From an uncultured Saprospiraceae bacterium (GTDB lineage: Bacteria > Bacteroidota > Bacteroidia > Chitinophagales > Saprospiraceae), in NCBI GenBank assembly GCA_937997635.1, contig CALLFA010000050.1:47092-111091 (forward strand): 64,000 nucleotides of DNA, written 5' to 3'. Positions 10,530 to 20,727 of the stretch are shown here, piece after piece. The position numbers and the translations under genes are program-made. The notes below the pieces were generated by a model, which was not told the DNA's origin, searched no databases, and was given only the letters and a program-made list of their open reading frames with translations. The stretch's first letter is position 1. Every line of letters begins with the position of its first letter.

Positions 10530-10710
10530 AAATTCAGTGCGGCCTGCGTACCGTCGAATTTATTCGATGAACTGTTATTGTCTCTACACAATTAAAAGAA
10601 CCATCCTTTGTCGTAAAACAAACTCACGACTGCACACTTTTTGTCTTAAGTAACAAAATCTACCTCTCTTTTCAACACACCCATTAGAACAGATACGTAC
10701 CTTACATGCC

Positions 10711-11877
10711 GTGGAAAGCAAATTCAAATCATTCAAGAGAAAAGCTAAAGAGACGCTAGCCTTCAAAGCACTTGCCATAAAAGTCAAGCCTAAAAAGTCA
10801 TTCAACAATACTCCTCAACCAGACCCTCCAGAATACAACAATTTGCAACATTGGGCAGCTCATCCTGACTTTCCCAACAACAGCAATGCCATACCAGAAG
10901 GGACACCTGAGCGACGATCCGAATTACCAGCTGATGTCTTTTATATCTATCCGACAGTCTTATTTAGCAACACCACTTGGAACGCCCCATTGGATCATGT
11001 ACGGACCAATGAGTTTGTCGACCACATGCTATTGCCAGGACAGGCGTCCGTTTACAATGGTACTTGTCGAGTGTTTGCACCGCGTTATCGTCAAGCAACA
11101 TTCTATTCGTTTTTGAATGCCAGCGACAACAGCCATCAAGCTTTTGATCTTGCCTATAGCGATGTCAAAAAAGCATTCAATCATTATTTAGAGCATTGGA
11201 ATCAAGGAAGACCATTTATAATCGCATCCCATAGCCAAGGGTCATTACATGGCATTCGGTTAATAGAAGAATGTGTGGAATCATCTCCGATTGTCGACCA
11301 GTTTATTGCAGCCTATCTGATTGGGTTTCAAATACCCGCTGATAAATTTGGGCGGACACTCCAGAACATCATCCCTGCAAAATCGGCGGATGATCTGCAA
11401 TGCATCGTTGCCTTTGACAGTTTTGGAGAAAATGGTGGACCACTGCATGACAAAGACAATTGTCAACATTATTATCCAGATACGCAACAATGGGAATATC
11501 GCAAACATAAAAAAGTAGCAGCCATCAATCCACTAAATTGGACAACAGACACCACACGAGCTTCCAGCGATTTAAATATTGGCGCCTCAAGAATTCAATT
11601 AAATAAAGAAGCGCCATTTTCCGGCAAACAGTTTTTTTCTGACGAGCCAATGGGATTGGATTTTAAGAAATTATCTAAAACAATCCCCAATGAATGTTCT
11701 GCACAATTAGACGAAAACGGCATTCTCCATATTTCCAAACCAAAGACAAGAAGCTTTCGAGTCGGCCTGCTCCCAAATTGGAATTATCACATTTATGATT
11801 ATGCGTTGTTTTATATGAACTTGAGAGAGAATGTGGAAAAACGGGTTTTCCGATTTTTGGGCTCTAGAAATTCCTAA
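10711..11877 (+). CDS. DUF3089 alpha/beta-hydrolase-like protein
   Basis: DVFYIYPT..., FIIASHSQGSLHGIRL nucleophile elbow; GTG start. Confidence 0.8.
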   Translation: MESKFKSFKRKAKETLAFKALAIKVKPKKSFNNTPQPDPPEYNNLQHWAAHPDFPNNSNAIPEGTPERRSELPADVFYIYPTVLFSNTTWNAPLDHVRTNEFVDHMLLPGQASVYNGTCRVFAPRYRQATFYSFLNASDNSHQAFDLAYSDVKKAFNHYLEHWNQGRPFIIASHSQGSLHGIRLIEECVESSPIVDQFIAAYLIGFQIPADKFGRTLQNIIPAKSADDLQCIVAFDSFGENGGPLHDKDNCQHYYPDTQQWEYRKHKKVAAINPLNWTTDTTRASSDLNIGASRIQLNKEAPFSGKQFFSDEPMGLDFKKLSKTIPNECSAQLDENGILHISKPKTRSFRVGLLPNWNYHIYDYALFYMNLRENVEKRVFRFLGSRNS

Positions 11878-11961
11878 TAGACCAATTACTCTGAAAAGAA
11901 TACCGTGAGGTACAGTACCTATTTCGTTTAGTGAAGGACAGAAAGTGCGAAAGGCGATAGA

Positions 11962-11999
11962 CAAGAGTCACAGAGACGGTATTAAGACCTTTGCCTCAG
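11962..11999 (-). repeat. Dispersed 38-nt intergenic repeat, copy A
   Basis: Minus strand CTGAGGCAAAGGTCT-N6-CGTCTCTG-N3-CTCTTG, same spacing as copy at 22147-22184. Confidence 0.5.
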
Positions 12000-12066
12000 G
12001 TTTCGTACTCAAGCAATCCTTGGTTTAGTTAGCGTAATACTGACCCTGAAGGGGCCCATAGCATAT

Positions 12067-12089
12067 AGCCCGGGGTGAAACCCTGGGTG
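12067..12089. repeat. REP-like palindrome
   Basis: AGCCCGGGGTGAAACCCTGGGTG imperfect palindrome in a non-coding stretch. Confidence 0.4.
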
Positions 12090-12227
12090 TGAATCGGAAT
12101 GAGAATTCCATTGGCGCGCGTTTTTGAATCAAAACCCGTGACAATGGTCTAATTAATTATTAGGACTATCAATATGTTGCGCGTGGCTTATTGTAAAACT
12201 CACAACCTGTCTATAATCTCTAGACTC

Positions 12228-12782
12228 TCATAAATAATGATCATACTGATCCAAATCAAACTGCTTAATCTTCTTGATCAACAACTGAGCATATTTCGGA
12301 TTCGTCGCATACCCACATTTTTTCAATCCATGTGCCCAATTGGTATAATCTGTTTTGTCGTAAGAAAACAACTCTTTATACCAAGGCGTATTCATCAGAA
12401 AATAAGAGTGGTCGACATAGGAATCGACAGCATTGTGGTAAGATCTAAAGCATGAATCAATGAGCTTGCCAGCTTTATTGTAGTCATCATCCTTGTGGTA
12501 GTAAGTCATCCCTTTCCAATAGGATTTGCACTTTATACCAAAGTGATTATTGGCTTGAGTAGCAAGATCACTGGTACCGTATCGAGATTCAACCAATGCT
12601 TGTGCAAGGATGATGCTTGCAGGGATGCCACTTCTGTGCATCTCTATCACCGCTAAATCACGATACTGCTCTATGTATTGCAGAGAAAGCTCAGTCGAAT
12701 TATCTTCAGCGTGAGATGAAAAAAGAAAAAAACACAAAATTGCTCCAAAAGTCCAGTATACTTGTCTCATAGTCTTAAACAA
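12228..12782 (-). CDS. Glucosaminidase (GH73-like) domain protein
   Basis: IPASIILAQALVESRYGTSDLATQANNHFGIKC; SCFRSYHNAVDSYVDHSYFL. Confidence 0.9.
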   Translation of the reverse strand: MFKTMRQVYWTFGAILCFFLFSSHAEDNSTELSLQYIEQYRDLAVIEMHRSGIPASIILAQALVESRYGTSDLATQANNHFGIKCKSYWKGMTYYHKDDDYNKAGKLIDSCFRSYHNAVDSYVDHSYFLMNTPWYKELFSYDKTDYTNWAHGLKKCGYATNPKYAQLLIKKIKQFDLDQYDHYL

Positions 12783-12814
12783 CTTACAGTTGCTAAAATT
12801 ATGCCATTAGCTCT

Positions 12815-13423
12815 ATGAATTCAAATACAAAAGCATTAAAACATCTTAAAAAAGATATAAAGTTGAAAAGGCTGATAGAAGCCACTTCTGCATACAAGTC
12901 CATTAAGTCCAATTCATGCTATGAAGCACTGGTAAAATCGATCGTATCCCAACAGCTATCAGTCAAGGCGGCAGCAAGTATCTATGGGCGCTTGACAACT
13001 CTGACTAAGAAGCCCATAACGAAACCAGCGATCTTGCGCTTGTCACATGATGCCTTGAGATCTGTTGGCCTATCCAATTCCAAAGCCAATTATGTGAAAA
13101 ACGTAGCTCAATTTTTTACAGACAAAAACATAACGGATAAGCAATTGATGGCACTTACAGATGAAGGGATCATTTCATTGTTGACACAGATCAAAGGTGT
13201 TGGCGTTTGGACAGTGCAGATGATGTTGATGTTTCAGCTAGACCGCCCAGATGTATTTCCTGTTGGAGATTTAGAAATCAGAAAACAAGTCATTCGATTA
13301 TACGACATCAAAGCAGAAGGCAAAAAACTCTATCCAGCCATCGAAGCAGCTGTCGAATCTTGGAGACCGTATCGAACAATTGCATGTAAATACCTATGGG
13401 CGTATTCTAATCAACCAACATGA
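12815..13423 (+). CDS. DNA-3-methyladenine glycosylase (AlkA/HhH-GPD type)
   Basis: IVSQQLSVKAAASIYGRL...LTQIKGVGVWTVQMMLMF...PVGDLEIRK...WRPYRTIACKYLW. Confidence 0.9.
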   Translation: MNSNTKALKHLKKDIKLKRLIEATSAYKSIKSNSCYEALVKSIVSQQLSVKAAASIYGRLTTLTKKPITKPAILRLSHDALRSVGLSNSKANYVKNVAQFFTDKNITDKQLMALTDEGIISLLTQIKGVGVWTVQMMLMFQLDRPDVFPVGDLEIRKQVIRLYDIKAEGKKLYPAIEAAVESWRPYRTIACKYLWAYSNQPT

Positions 13424-13476
13424 TATATCCATGAGTGATGATTCCTGATCTTAGCTGAAATTGAATGCTGCTAAAT

Positions 13477-14070
13477 TTAAATAGCTGCTATTTGGTCATA
13501 CGCTGCTTTTAAACTAGCCTCTCCATCTGGTAAGGTTAGTCTTCCAGCTCCTACAATTTCTATATCAGTGACTCCGATAAATGAAAAGATGGTATGCATG
13601 TATTTGGAAGCCGTATCGTAATCTGAGCCAACTGGTACGCCACCTGTCGTGACAACAACGTAAGCTTTTTTACCTGGTGGAACGATACCTTTATAGCCAT
13701 TTTCATCTTGTGAGAATGTGACACCCGCTCTGACACTAAGATCTACCCATGCTTTTACTGTTGCAGGAACATGAAAATTCCACATTGGAACACCGATGAT
13801 AATGGTATCAGCGTCTATCAGCTCTTTAGTAGTTTGATCCGAATGTGCAACGGCTTTCTTTATTTCTTCTGAATGCTCAGCCGCTGGAGTCCAAAACCCT
13901 GCCAACACTTGGGCGTCAACAAAAGGGACTCCAGTAGAAAGATCTCTATAAGTAACTGTAGAATCTGGTTGTTTTGATTTTAATTGTTCAACGATTTTAG
14001 CCGTTAATTTTTTGCTCACAGAGTCTTCACCTCTTGGGCTGCTATCAATGTGTAATATGTGGTTTGACAT
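13477..14070 (-). CDS. azoR: FMN-dependent NADH-azoreductase
   Basis: HIDSSPRGEDSVSKKL...IIIGVPMWNFHVPATVKAWVDLSVRAGVTFSQDENGYKGI. Confidence 0.9.
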   Translation of the reverse strand: MSNHILHIDSSPRGEDSVSKKLTAKIVEQLKSKQPDSTVTYRDLSTGVPFVDAQVLAGFWTPAAEHSEEIKKAVAHSDQTTKELIDADTIIIGVPMWNFHVPATVKAWVDLSVRAGVTFSQDENGYKGIVPPGKKAYVVVTTGGVPVGSDYDTASKYMHTIFSFIGVTDIEIVGAGRLTLPDGEASLKAAYDQIAAI

Positions 14071-14437
14071 GTATATTGTTTAGGAAGCCAAGATACCTCA
14101 AACTCTTCAAACAAATCAGATATCAAATATTCTTGTTGTCATAAAATATACGTGTCGTCGTCTAGACTATACAAATCATGTCGTGATTCCAATTGAATAC
14201 ATTGGGCTATTTCCTTTCAGAGAATGATAAATCTGATAGCAAAACCATTTATGACTAAGGAAGTTGCTTCTGAATGGAGAAAAGCTCGACACTTAAGAGA
14301 AGGTTTTAATAAAGGCACATAGTGTAGATGTTACATTTACTTCCAAAAGTGTTGCTTTCTTTTTTTTATTGTGTAAATTAACTGTTGAAACAAAACCAAA
14401 AACTAGCCCTTCATGGGCTTTTTAAATTAATTGACAC

Positions 14438-15658
14438 ATGGAAAACGCTATCAACAAAAAGGCACTCTTTTATGGGAGTTGCTTTGCACTCATCACTACA
14501 GCATTGTCTTTTAGCCTAAGAGCTGGAATATTGCCTCAACTTGAAGAGCAATTAGGTTTATCGGCAACACAGCTTGGACATATTAATTCCATGTGGTTCT
14601 TTGGCTTCCCAATCTCTATGGTCATAGGCGGGTTAATCTATCATTCAGTAGGAGGAAAAAGGATCATGCAATTTGCTTTTTTCGCTCATGCGATCGGGAT
14701 TATTATGACTATCTATGCTGACAGTTATATGGGCCTTATGATCTCAACCTTTTTGATCGGTCTTGGTAACGGTTGTACTGAAGCCGCTTGTAATCCAATG
14801 ATTGCAGATGCGTATGAAGGCAATATGATGAGCAAAATGATGAATCGATTCCATATGTGGTTTCCAGGAGGAATCGTGATCGGTGCATTGGTTTCTTATT
14901 TTATGACAGGTGCTGGTATGAGCTGGCAATCACAGATTTGGTTGATCATGATTCCAACTATCATTTACGCCTATCTTTTTTGGGGTAAGGAGTGGCCAGT
15001 GGCGAAGGTTGCAGAAGGTGGGACCTTGTCTGGAAACCTCGCAGCTATGATTTCGCCGCTGTTTATTTTTATGATGGTGTGTATGTGGTTTACAGCTCAG
15101 ACAGAATTTGGGCCGACCCAATGGGTAGAGTTAATCTTAAAAAGTAGCGGTGCTCAACCAATGTTGGTATTAGCCCTCATTACTGGTACTATGGCTGTAG
15201 CCAGATATTTTGGAGGAGAAGTGGTGCATCGATTCAACACGACAGGTGTGTTGTTAGGTTCAGCTATACTTGCTTCATTAGGATTGTTTTTATTTACCCA
15301 GATTACAGGACCTGCCGTTTATGGTATTGCGATTATTTTTGCTTTGGGTGTCGCCTATTTCTGGCCAAATATGATTGGATTTGTCGCAGATTATATTCCA
15401 AAAAGTGGTGCATTGGGAATGTCCATTGTTGGTGCAGTTGGCATGTTATCATCCTATTTTATGCAACCCATCATCGGTGGCTGGATTGATAGCAACAGAG
15501 TAAAAGGTACAGCGCAAAATCTTACAGGCATGGATCTCGAATTATTCACAGGACAGCAGACACTGTCAACAATCATGTTCTTTCCAATTTTACTGATCGT
15601 GCTTTTTGCAATTTTGTATGTCTGGATGAGAGGCAGAACGCCAGCCTCACATGCTTAA
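14438..15658 (+). CDS. MFS transporter
   Basis: 12-TM-like hydrophobic profile; GLGNGCTEAACNPMIADAYEGN. Confidence 0.88.
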   Translation: MENAINKKALFYGSCFALITTALSFSLRAGILPQLEEQLGLSATQLGHINSMWFFGFPISMVIGGLIYHSVGGKRIMQFAFFAHAIGIIMTIYADSYMGLMISTFLIGLGNGCTEAACNPMIADAYEGNMMSKMMNRFHMWFPGGIVIGALVSYFMTGAGMSWQSQIWLIMIPTIIYAYLFWGKEWPVAKVAEGGTLSGNLAAMISPLFIFMMVCMWFTAQTEFGPTQWVELILKSSGAQPMLVLALITGTMAVARYFGGEVVHRFNTTGVLLGSAILASLGLFLFTQITGPAVYGIAIIFALGVAYFWPNMIGFVADYIPKSGALGMSIVGAVGMLSSYFMQPIIGGWIDSNRVKGTAQNLTGMDLELFTGQQTLSTIMFFPILLIVLFAILYVWMRGRTPASHA

Positions 15659-15690
15659 AATTAAAAACTGAAAACATTCTATTCGCGATT

Positions 15691-15728
15691 AAGTAGTCCC
15701 TTTTCACCGCAAGAGGGCTACTTTTTTT
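15691..15728 (+). terminator. Rho-independent terminator
   Basis: AAGTAGTCCCTTTTCACCGCAAGAGGGCTACTTTTTTT imperfect hairpin plus T-tract. Confidence 0.7.
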
Positions 15729-15894
15729 GTGTAATTAAAATCAGTTTTTCAACTTGCTTTTTTAAGCTTAATACGGTTTTAAGAAAGCATAAAAGTTGAG
15801 TTTGAATTCAGCTCCTAATTTTAAAGCAATTTGCTTCGTGATTTCAAAGATAACTATCCAATTCACACTCAGCGAATTCTTATCTTAGCACATC

Positions 15895-16806
15895 ATGAAT
15901 AGAATCATCTGCGATTACAAAGGAGAAGAGGGACCACTATTAATCGTCTTTGGTGCCATGCATGGGAATGAACCTGCTGGTGTAGAGGCATTAAAAATGG
16001 TTCAGAAAATGCTTGATGTCGAACCGATAACCAATCTGGAATTTCATTTCAAAGGAAGACTTGTAGGCCTTATTGGCAATCTAAAAGCATACGAACAAAA
16101 GCAACGGTACATTGATAGAGACCTCAATCGTTGCTGGATACCTGAGTTAATCGAATCAACAGACAACAGCTTTTACGAGCAACACGAACTAAGAGAAAAC
16201 CTGGCATGTGTACACAATCTGATAGAAGAGTATCAACCAACAGAAGTCATCATGCTTGACTTACATACCACTTCTTCTTACGGAGGCATTTTTACTATTG
16301 TCACTAATGATCAAAAAAGTATCAACATTGCTAAAGCATTTCATGCGCCAGTCATCACAGGATTCATGGAGATATTGAAAGGCACAACCTTACACTATTT
16401 TTCAGATGTGACAATGAAGGTTCCTACAACAGCACTGACATTTGAATCTGGTCAGCATGATGAAACCTTATCCATCAACAGAGCCATTGCTGGTATTGTC
16501 AATTGCTTGAAAGTCGTAGGCATGGTCGAAGAAAAACATGTGGAAAATATTCACGATAAAATTCTCATTGATTACGCCAAAGATCTGCCGAAAGTTGTAC
16601 ACCTCATCGAATGTCACAGCATCGAACCTGCCGATCAGTTTGTTATGAAAGAGGGATATGTCAATTTTCAAAAAGTGCAAGAAGGAGAACATTTAGCCGA
16701 TGACAAAAATGGTCCAATTCATACAAAAGAAGATGCCTTAATCTTGATGCCCTTGTATCAGAAACAAGGGGAAGATGGTTTTTTTCTAGTGCGCGAAACG
16801 CGTTAA
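15895..16806 (+). CDS. Succinylglutamate desuccinylase/aspartoacylase family protein
   Basis: FGAMHGNEPAGVEAL, DRDLNRCW, LDLHTTSS zinc-carboxypeptidase-like motifs. Confidence 0.88.
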   Translation: MNRIICDYKGEEGPLLIVFGAMHGNEPAGVEALKMVQKMLDVEPITNLEFHFKGRLVGLIGNLKAYEQKQRYIDRDLNRCWIPELIESTDNSFYEQHELRENLACVHNLIEEYQPTEVIMLDLHTTSSYGGIFTIVTNDQKSINIAKAFHAPVITGFMEILKGTTLHYFSDVTMKVPTTALTFESGQHDETLSINRAIAGIVNCLKVVGMVEEKHVENIHDKILIDYAKDLPKVVHLIECHSIEPADQFVMKEGYVNFQKVQEGEHLADDKNGPIHTKEDALILMPLYQKQGEDGFFLVRETR

Positions 16807-16970
16807 TTATTGCTTTTCAGAAAACGCTTATGAAAAAGTGTTAATTTTTGTCCTATTTAAAGTAGGTGACAATTCGTTTAATAATACGCATGGGCTCATA
16901 CGATTGAGACGTAAAATGTGTATTTTGATTACATAGACAATGAGAGAACCAACGACATAACATACTTTAA

Positions 16971-18074
16971 GTGGAAAAGACAACTGAGTTTATATTTTAT
17001 TGGCTTCGAATATGCAGCATCATTTGTTTTTTCTTTTTCTCTACAAATGGCTTTGGACAAATTGACATAGCTGTACAATCTGAATCATTTAGCAATTACT
17101 GTGAAGAATTTACTTACCTCATAGAGCTTGAGAAAACATCGAGTGTAGACCAAGGAGACATTATTTTGGAAATACAGTTTTCTGAATCCGTATCCTACAT
17201 ATCAAATACTTTGGGATTAGAACCAATAGAAATCAATCCTAGGCTAATGACATTTACTGTAAATGATATATCAGACTGTGTCATTATCAACGGTGCAATC
17301 AATATCCTACCAGAGTGCTATGATATTTTCACCACGATTGAAACAACATTCTCTCTTAAGTCTGCAAGTGATTGCATTAGTGAAACTTCAGTAGACATTG
17401 TCATAAAAAATCCATTTATGGATATAGCGTTTTCAGATTACGTCTATGATCCAGAAAATGAAACATTGACAAAGAATCTAACTTTATTTAATGCAGGATC
17501 AATTGTTATTCAGTCGTTTTATCTATTGCCTACCATTAATCAAGATTTTGCAAGGTTGACATCTACTTCTCTAGGGTCTATTCGAAATGACACACTCTTC
17601 GTAGATGAAGCAGATTTAAATAACGCTGTTATACCTAGTGGTAATGAAATAATCATAGAATTAATCTACTCGATTAACAGATGCGACATTCGTTCTATAA
17701 ACTATGAATTAGGCTATCGCTGTGCATCTGCAAATTGTCAAACAACTCAATTATTTGTAGATGAGAATGACATTTATCAAAATGATGTGCAAGCGTTTTT
17801 GCAAAGCGAATTAATCAACTTTTCTAAACAATTGAATTATGGCATTTGTGAGGCGCCTAGAAATACAATAACATTTAGAAATTCCATTTTGATGCAAGAA
17901 ACGAGCATAGGTGATATTTATAGTATTGGCTATCTCATAGAAATCGAAGATCGTTTTTCCAGAAGATTTAATGAATGCATAACGCTCACAGCTTCTATTG
18001 GTGGTCAATCACTTCTTGTCACACAAGTTACAGACGGTCAACTGGCATTATCTTTTGACAACATCCTTCCGTAG
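16971..18074 (+). CDS. N-terminal part of a large T9SS-secreted protein (frameshifted)
   Basis: Signal peptide; ORF stops at TAGTAG while homologous-looking coding continues in the -1 frame to 19357. Confidence 0.6.
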   Translation: MEKTTEFIFYWLRICSIICFFFFSTNGFGQIDIAVQSESFSNYCEEFTYLIELEKTSSVDQGDIILEIQFSESVSYISNTLGLEPIEINPRLMTFTVNDISDCVIINGAINILPECYDIFTTIETTFSLKSASDCISETSVDIVIKNPFMDIAFSDYVYDPENETLTKNLTLFNAGSIVIQSFYLLPTINQDFARLTSTSLGSIRNDTLFVDEADLNNAVIPSGNEIIIELIYSINRCDIRSINYELGYRCASANCQTTQLFVDENDIYQNDVQAFLQSELINFSKQLNYGICEAPRNTITFRNSILMQETSIGDIYSIGYLIEIEDRFSRRFNECITLTASIGGQSLLVTQVTDGQLALSFDNILP

Positions 18075-18130
18075 TAGCGGATACCATCAATGTCTTTAGC
18101 ACGTGTATTGGATGCCAAATTACAGAAAGA

Positions 18131-19357
18131 GTGATTGTCCTCAATGATCCTCCCGAGATAAGCATTGCATTAGATTCTCCCTCAGACTGTTCTGTATCTG
18201 CACAAGTGACATTCAATGGCTCCGCCTCAATTCCAGAACAATTTGATGTAGAATGGAGCACTGGTGAACGTTCTCCACGAATTGAAAATGTACAAAATGG
18301 CGAACTGGTCGTCATGCTTGTTGATGAGCATTCATGTCTTTACAGTGATACCACACTTATCGAAAACATGAGCACCCTTAGTTATCAACTTGACACAATG
18401 TCTGGTTCGTGTTCAGGGGATATTCCTAGTTCAGCAAACATTTTTGTTATCAATGACCCATCTGCAACTGTATTGTGGAATGATGGATCAACTGAGCTTT
18501 CAAGACCAGAGTTAGAGCCTGGTCATTATCAATTTACATTGACCAATGATCTTGGCTGCAGCCAAATAGATAGTTTGACTGTGAGTCCAATTGGCAATCT
18601 CGATTTTGATGTTTCTGTCACAAATGCGAATTGCAACACTCAAACGTCAGGAAGCTTAGAGATATTCACCGATGATCCAGATTTGTTATTTTCAATCGAC
18701 GGAGTATCCTTTACAGACCAGCGAACTTTTGAATCGCTAGACACAGGACCTCTCACTGTTTATGTTCAGAATCAACAAGCTTGTCTAGACAGTATGGCCA
18801 TCAATATTCAACATGACGATACATTTGATTCTGGTCTTAGCACTACCATCACTGGACAACTAAATCAAGCACTTGTCATCAATCCTGAACCCATACAGGA
18901 AGACATCAGATGGACCTGGAGTTCTGAGGACTTTGAATTGAGTTGCAATGATTGCCCATCACCGAGTCTGCTCGTTGATAAAGAAGGCACTGTGTTGGTT
19001 GACTTGACCAATGGCATTTGTTCAACTCAGGAGATTATACGCATTCGTATTTCTTTAGGCGATGAGATCTACATTCCGAATGTATTTCATCCAAATTCAA
19101 CATCTGGTAATGATAAGTTTCTGGTGTATCCAAATGCTTCTTTTGATGAATTGGATATTTCCATTTACGACAGATGGGGAAATGCCGTATACAATCTGAA
19201 CAATATTCCTGTGGAAGACGTATCTGAATTAGGTTGGGATGGCACCTTTAATGGAAATGAATCTATGACAGGAGTCTATGTATTTAAAGCAAAAGTTAGA
19301 AGATTTGTCGACAACACTGAAATAGAAATATTGGGGGATTTCATGTTGTTGCGGTAA
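18131..19357 (+). CDS. C-terminal part of the same protein, CHU_C/T9SS type B sorting domain
   Basis: IYIPNVFHPNSTSGNDKFLVYPNASFDELDISIYDRWGNAVYN...WDGTFNGNESMTGVYVFKAKV; in-frame coding extends upstream (VVADTINVFSTCIGCQITERVIV). Confidence 0.85.
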   Translation: MIVLNDPPEISIALDSPSDCSVSAQVTFNGSASIPEQFDVEWSTGERSPRIENVQNGELVVMLVDEHSCLYSDTTLIENMSTLSYQLDTMSGSCSGDIPSSANIFVINDPSATVLWNDGSTELSRPELEPGHYQFTLTNDLGCSQIDSLTVSPIGNLDFDVSVTNANCNTQTSGSLEIFTDDPDLLFSIDGVSFTDQRTFESLDTGPLTVYVQNQQACLDSMAINIQHDDTFDSGLSTTITGQLNQALVINPEPIQEDIRWTWSSEDFELSCNDCPSPSLLVDKEGTVLVDLTNGICSTQEIIRIRISLGDEIYIPNVFHPNSTSGNDKFLVYPNASFDELDISIYDRWGNAVYNLNNIPVEDVSELGWDGTFNGNESMTGVYVFKAKVRRFVDNTEIEILGDFMLLR

Positions 19358-19496
19358 TCTTTTGATGTGTCACCTGTGTAAACTTCCATTGACTGACAAT
19401 CGATATTTCAAAGAAAATGTAGAGAAGAAATAAAAAGAATTACCTAATATAAGTTTATCCATAATTCTTCGTTTACATAATTATCTTTGAGGTGCT

Positions 19497-20723
19497 ATGA
19501 ATCGAGAGCTAGTCTTGTTGGAAAAATTGGAAAAGGAACTTAATCTGAAGGAATTACAGATTAAGAGTCTGCTGACAATTACACAAGCCATCAATGAGAA
19601 TGTCAAAGCCGAAGGATTGTATAACATGTACAAGTCATTTCTCAGTTGGGAAATGGGCATCAACAAAATGGGATTATTCATTCCAGAAGAGGGCGCTTGG
19701 GAATGTGCTGCTGAAATCAATCTAGATCCAGAGCATGCTGCTGAAATCATACCGCTGCTTGCGGATTACAAACGATTGCATACCGTTAAAGATGATGAAA
19801 GTCTAGCGCTCAAGGAATTTGACATCATCATTCCAGTATTTCACAAAAAAGAGCCTATTGCATTTTCTGTTATTGGAGGCATAAAAGACAGAGAAGATTT
19901 GTACAATAAGATTCAGTTCATTACAACAATCACAAACATCATCGCTGTTGCAATTGAAAACAAACGCCTGTTCAATCAACAGATAGAGCAAGAAGCTTTG
20001 CGCAAAGAAATGGAAGTAGCAAGTAATGTCCAAAAGATGTTGATTCCAGATACGCTTCCAGTAACTGAAGAATATGAATTAAGTAGTATTTATCGGCCAC
20101 ACTCCAATGTAGGTGGAGATTATTTTGACTATATCAAATTCAGTGAGCGACGGTTTGCTTTCTGCATTGCAGATATCTCTGGCAAGGGTGTCGCTGCTGC
20201 ATTATTGATGGCAAACTTTCAGGCGATTATCCAAAGTTTGATTTATCAGTATCGCGATTTAGAGACGTTTGTCTTTGCGCTCAATCAGTCTGTCGTACGA
20301 ATTACGAAAAGTGATAAGTTTATTACATTTTTCATCGCAGAAGTTGATCTTGACGAGAAAACCATAAAATACATTAATGCTGGTCACTATCCTCCTGTTT
20401 TGAAAATGGGAAATGAACTCAAAGAACTCGATAAAGGTTGTACTGTTATTGGAGCCTTTGATCAATTACCTGACATTCAAGAAGAAAGCATACCGATTAC
20501 TGATGAATGCATGATTCTTGCGTTTACAGATGGCCTCGCTGAATTGAGAGATAAAGATGGGGTTTTCTTCGAATCAGACAGGATCAAAGACTTCATTACA
20601 AAGAATGCACCTAAGTCTGCAGATGAATTTAATGAATGCCTTTTAACAGAAATTAATAACTTTAAAGGTGAGCAAGAATATTCAGATGATATTGCAGTTA
20701 TTACATGTAAAATATATAATTGA
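19497..20723 (+). CDS. GAF + SpoIIE/PP2C-type serine phosphatase (RsbU-like)
   Basis: EVASNVQKMLIPDTLP..., VGGDYFDYI, ADISGKGVAAALLMA. Confidence 0.9.
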   Translation: MNRELVLLEKLEKELNLKELQIKSLLTITQAINENVKAEGLYNMYKSFLSWEMGINKMGLFIPEEGAWECAAEINLDPEHAAEIIPLLADYKRLHTVKDDESLALKEFDIIIPVFHKKEPIAFSVIGGIKDREDLYNKIQFITTITNIIAVAIENKRLFNQQIEQEALRKEMEVASNVQKMLIPDTLPVTEEYELSSIYRPHSNVGGDYFDYIKFSERRFAFCIADISGKGVAAALLMANFQAIIQSLIYQYRDLETFVFALNQSVVRITKSDKFITFFIAEVDLDEKTIKYINAGHYPPVLKMGNELKELDKGCTVIGAFDQLPDIQEESIPITDECMILAFTDGLAELRDKDGVFFESDRIKDFITKNAPKSADEFNECLLTEINNFKGEQEYSDDIAVITCKIYN

Positions 20724-20727
20724 GTAA

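Noticed and set aside
14224-14322. 32-aa ORF MINLIAKPFMTKEVASEWRKARHLREGFNKGT
   Set aside because: Could be a gene relic, but too short to support from sequence alone.
19482-19489. TATCTTTG, a possible Bacteroidota -7 promoter box upstream of the SpoIIE-like gene
   Set aside because: Only 7 nt before the ATG, would give an almost leaderless mRNA; single weak motif with no mapped TSS, so not listed as a feature.
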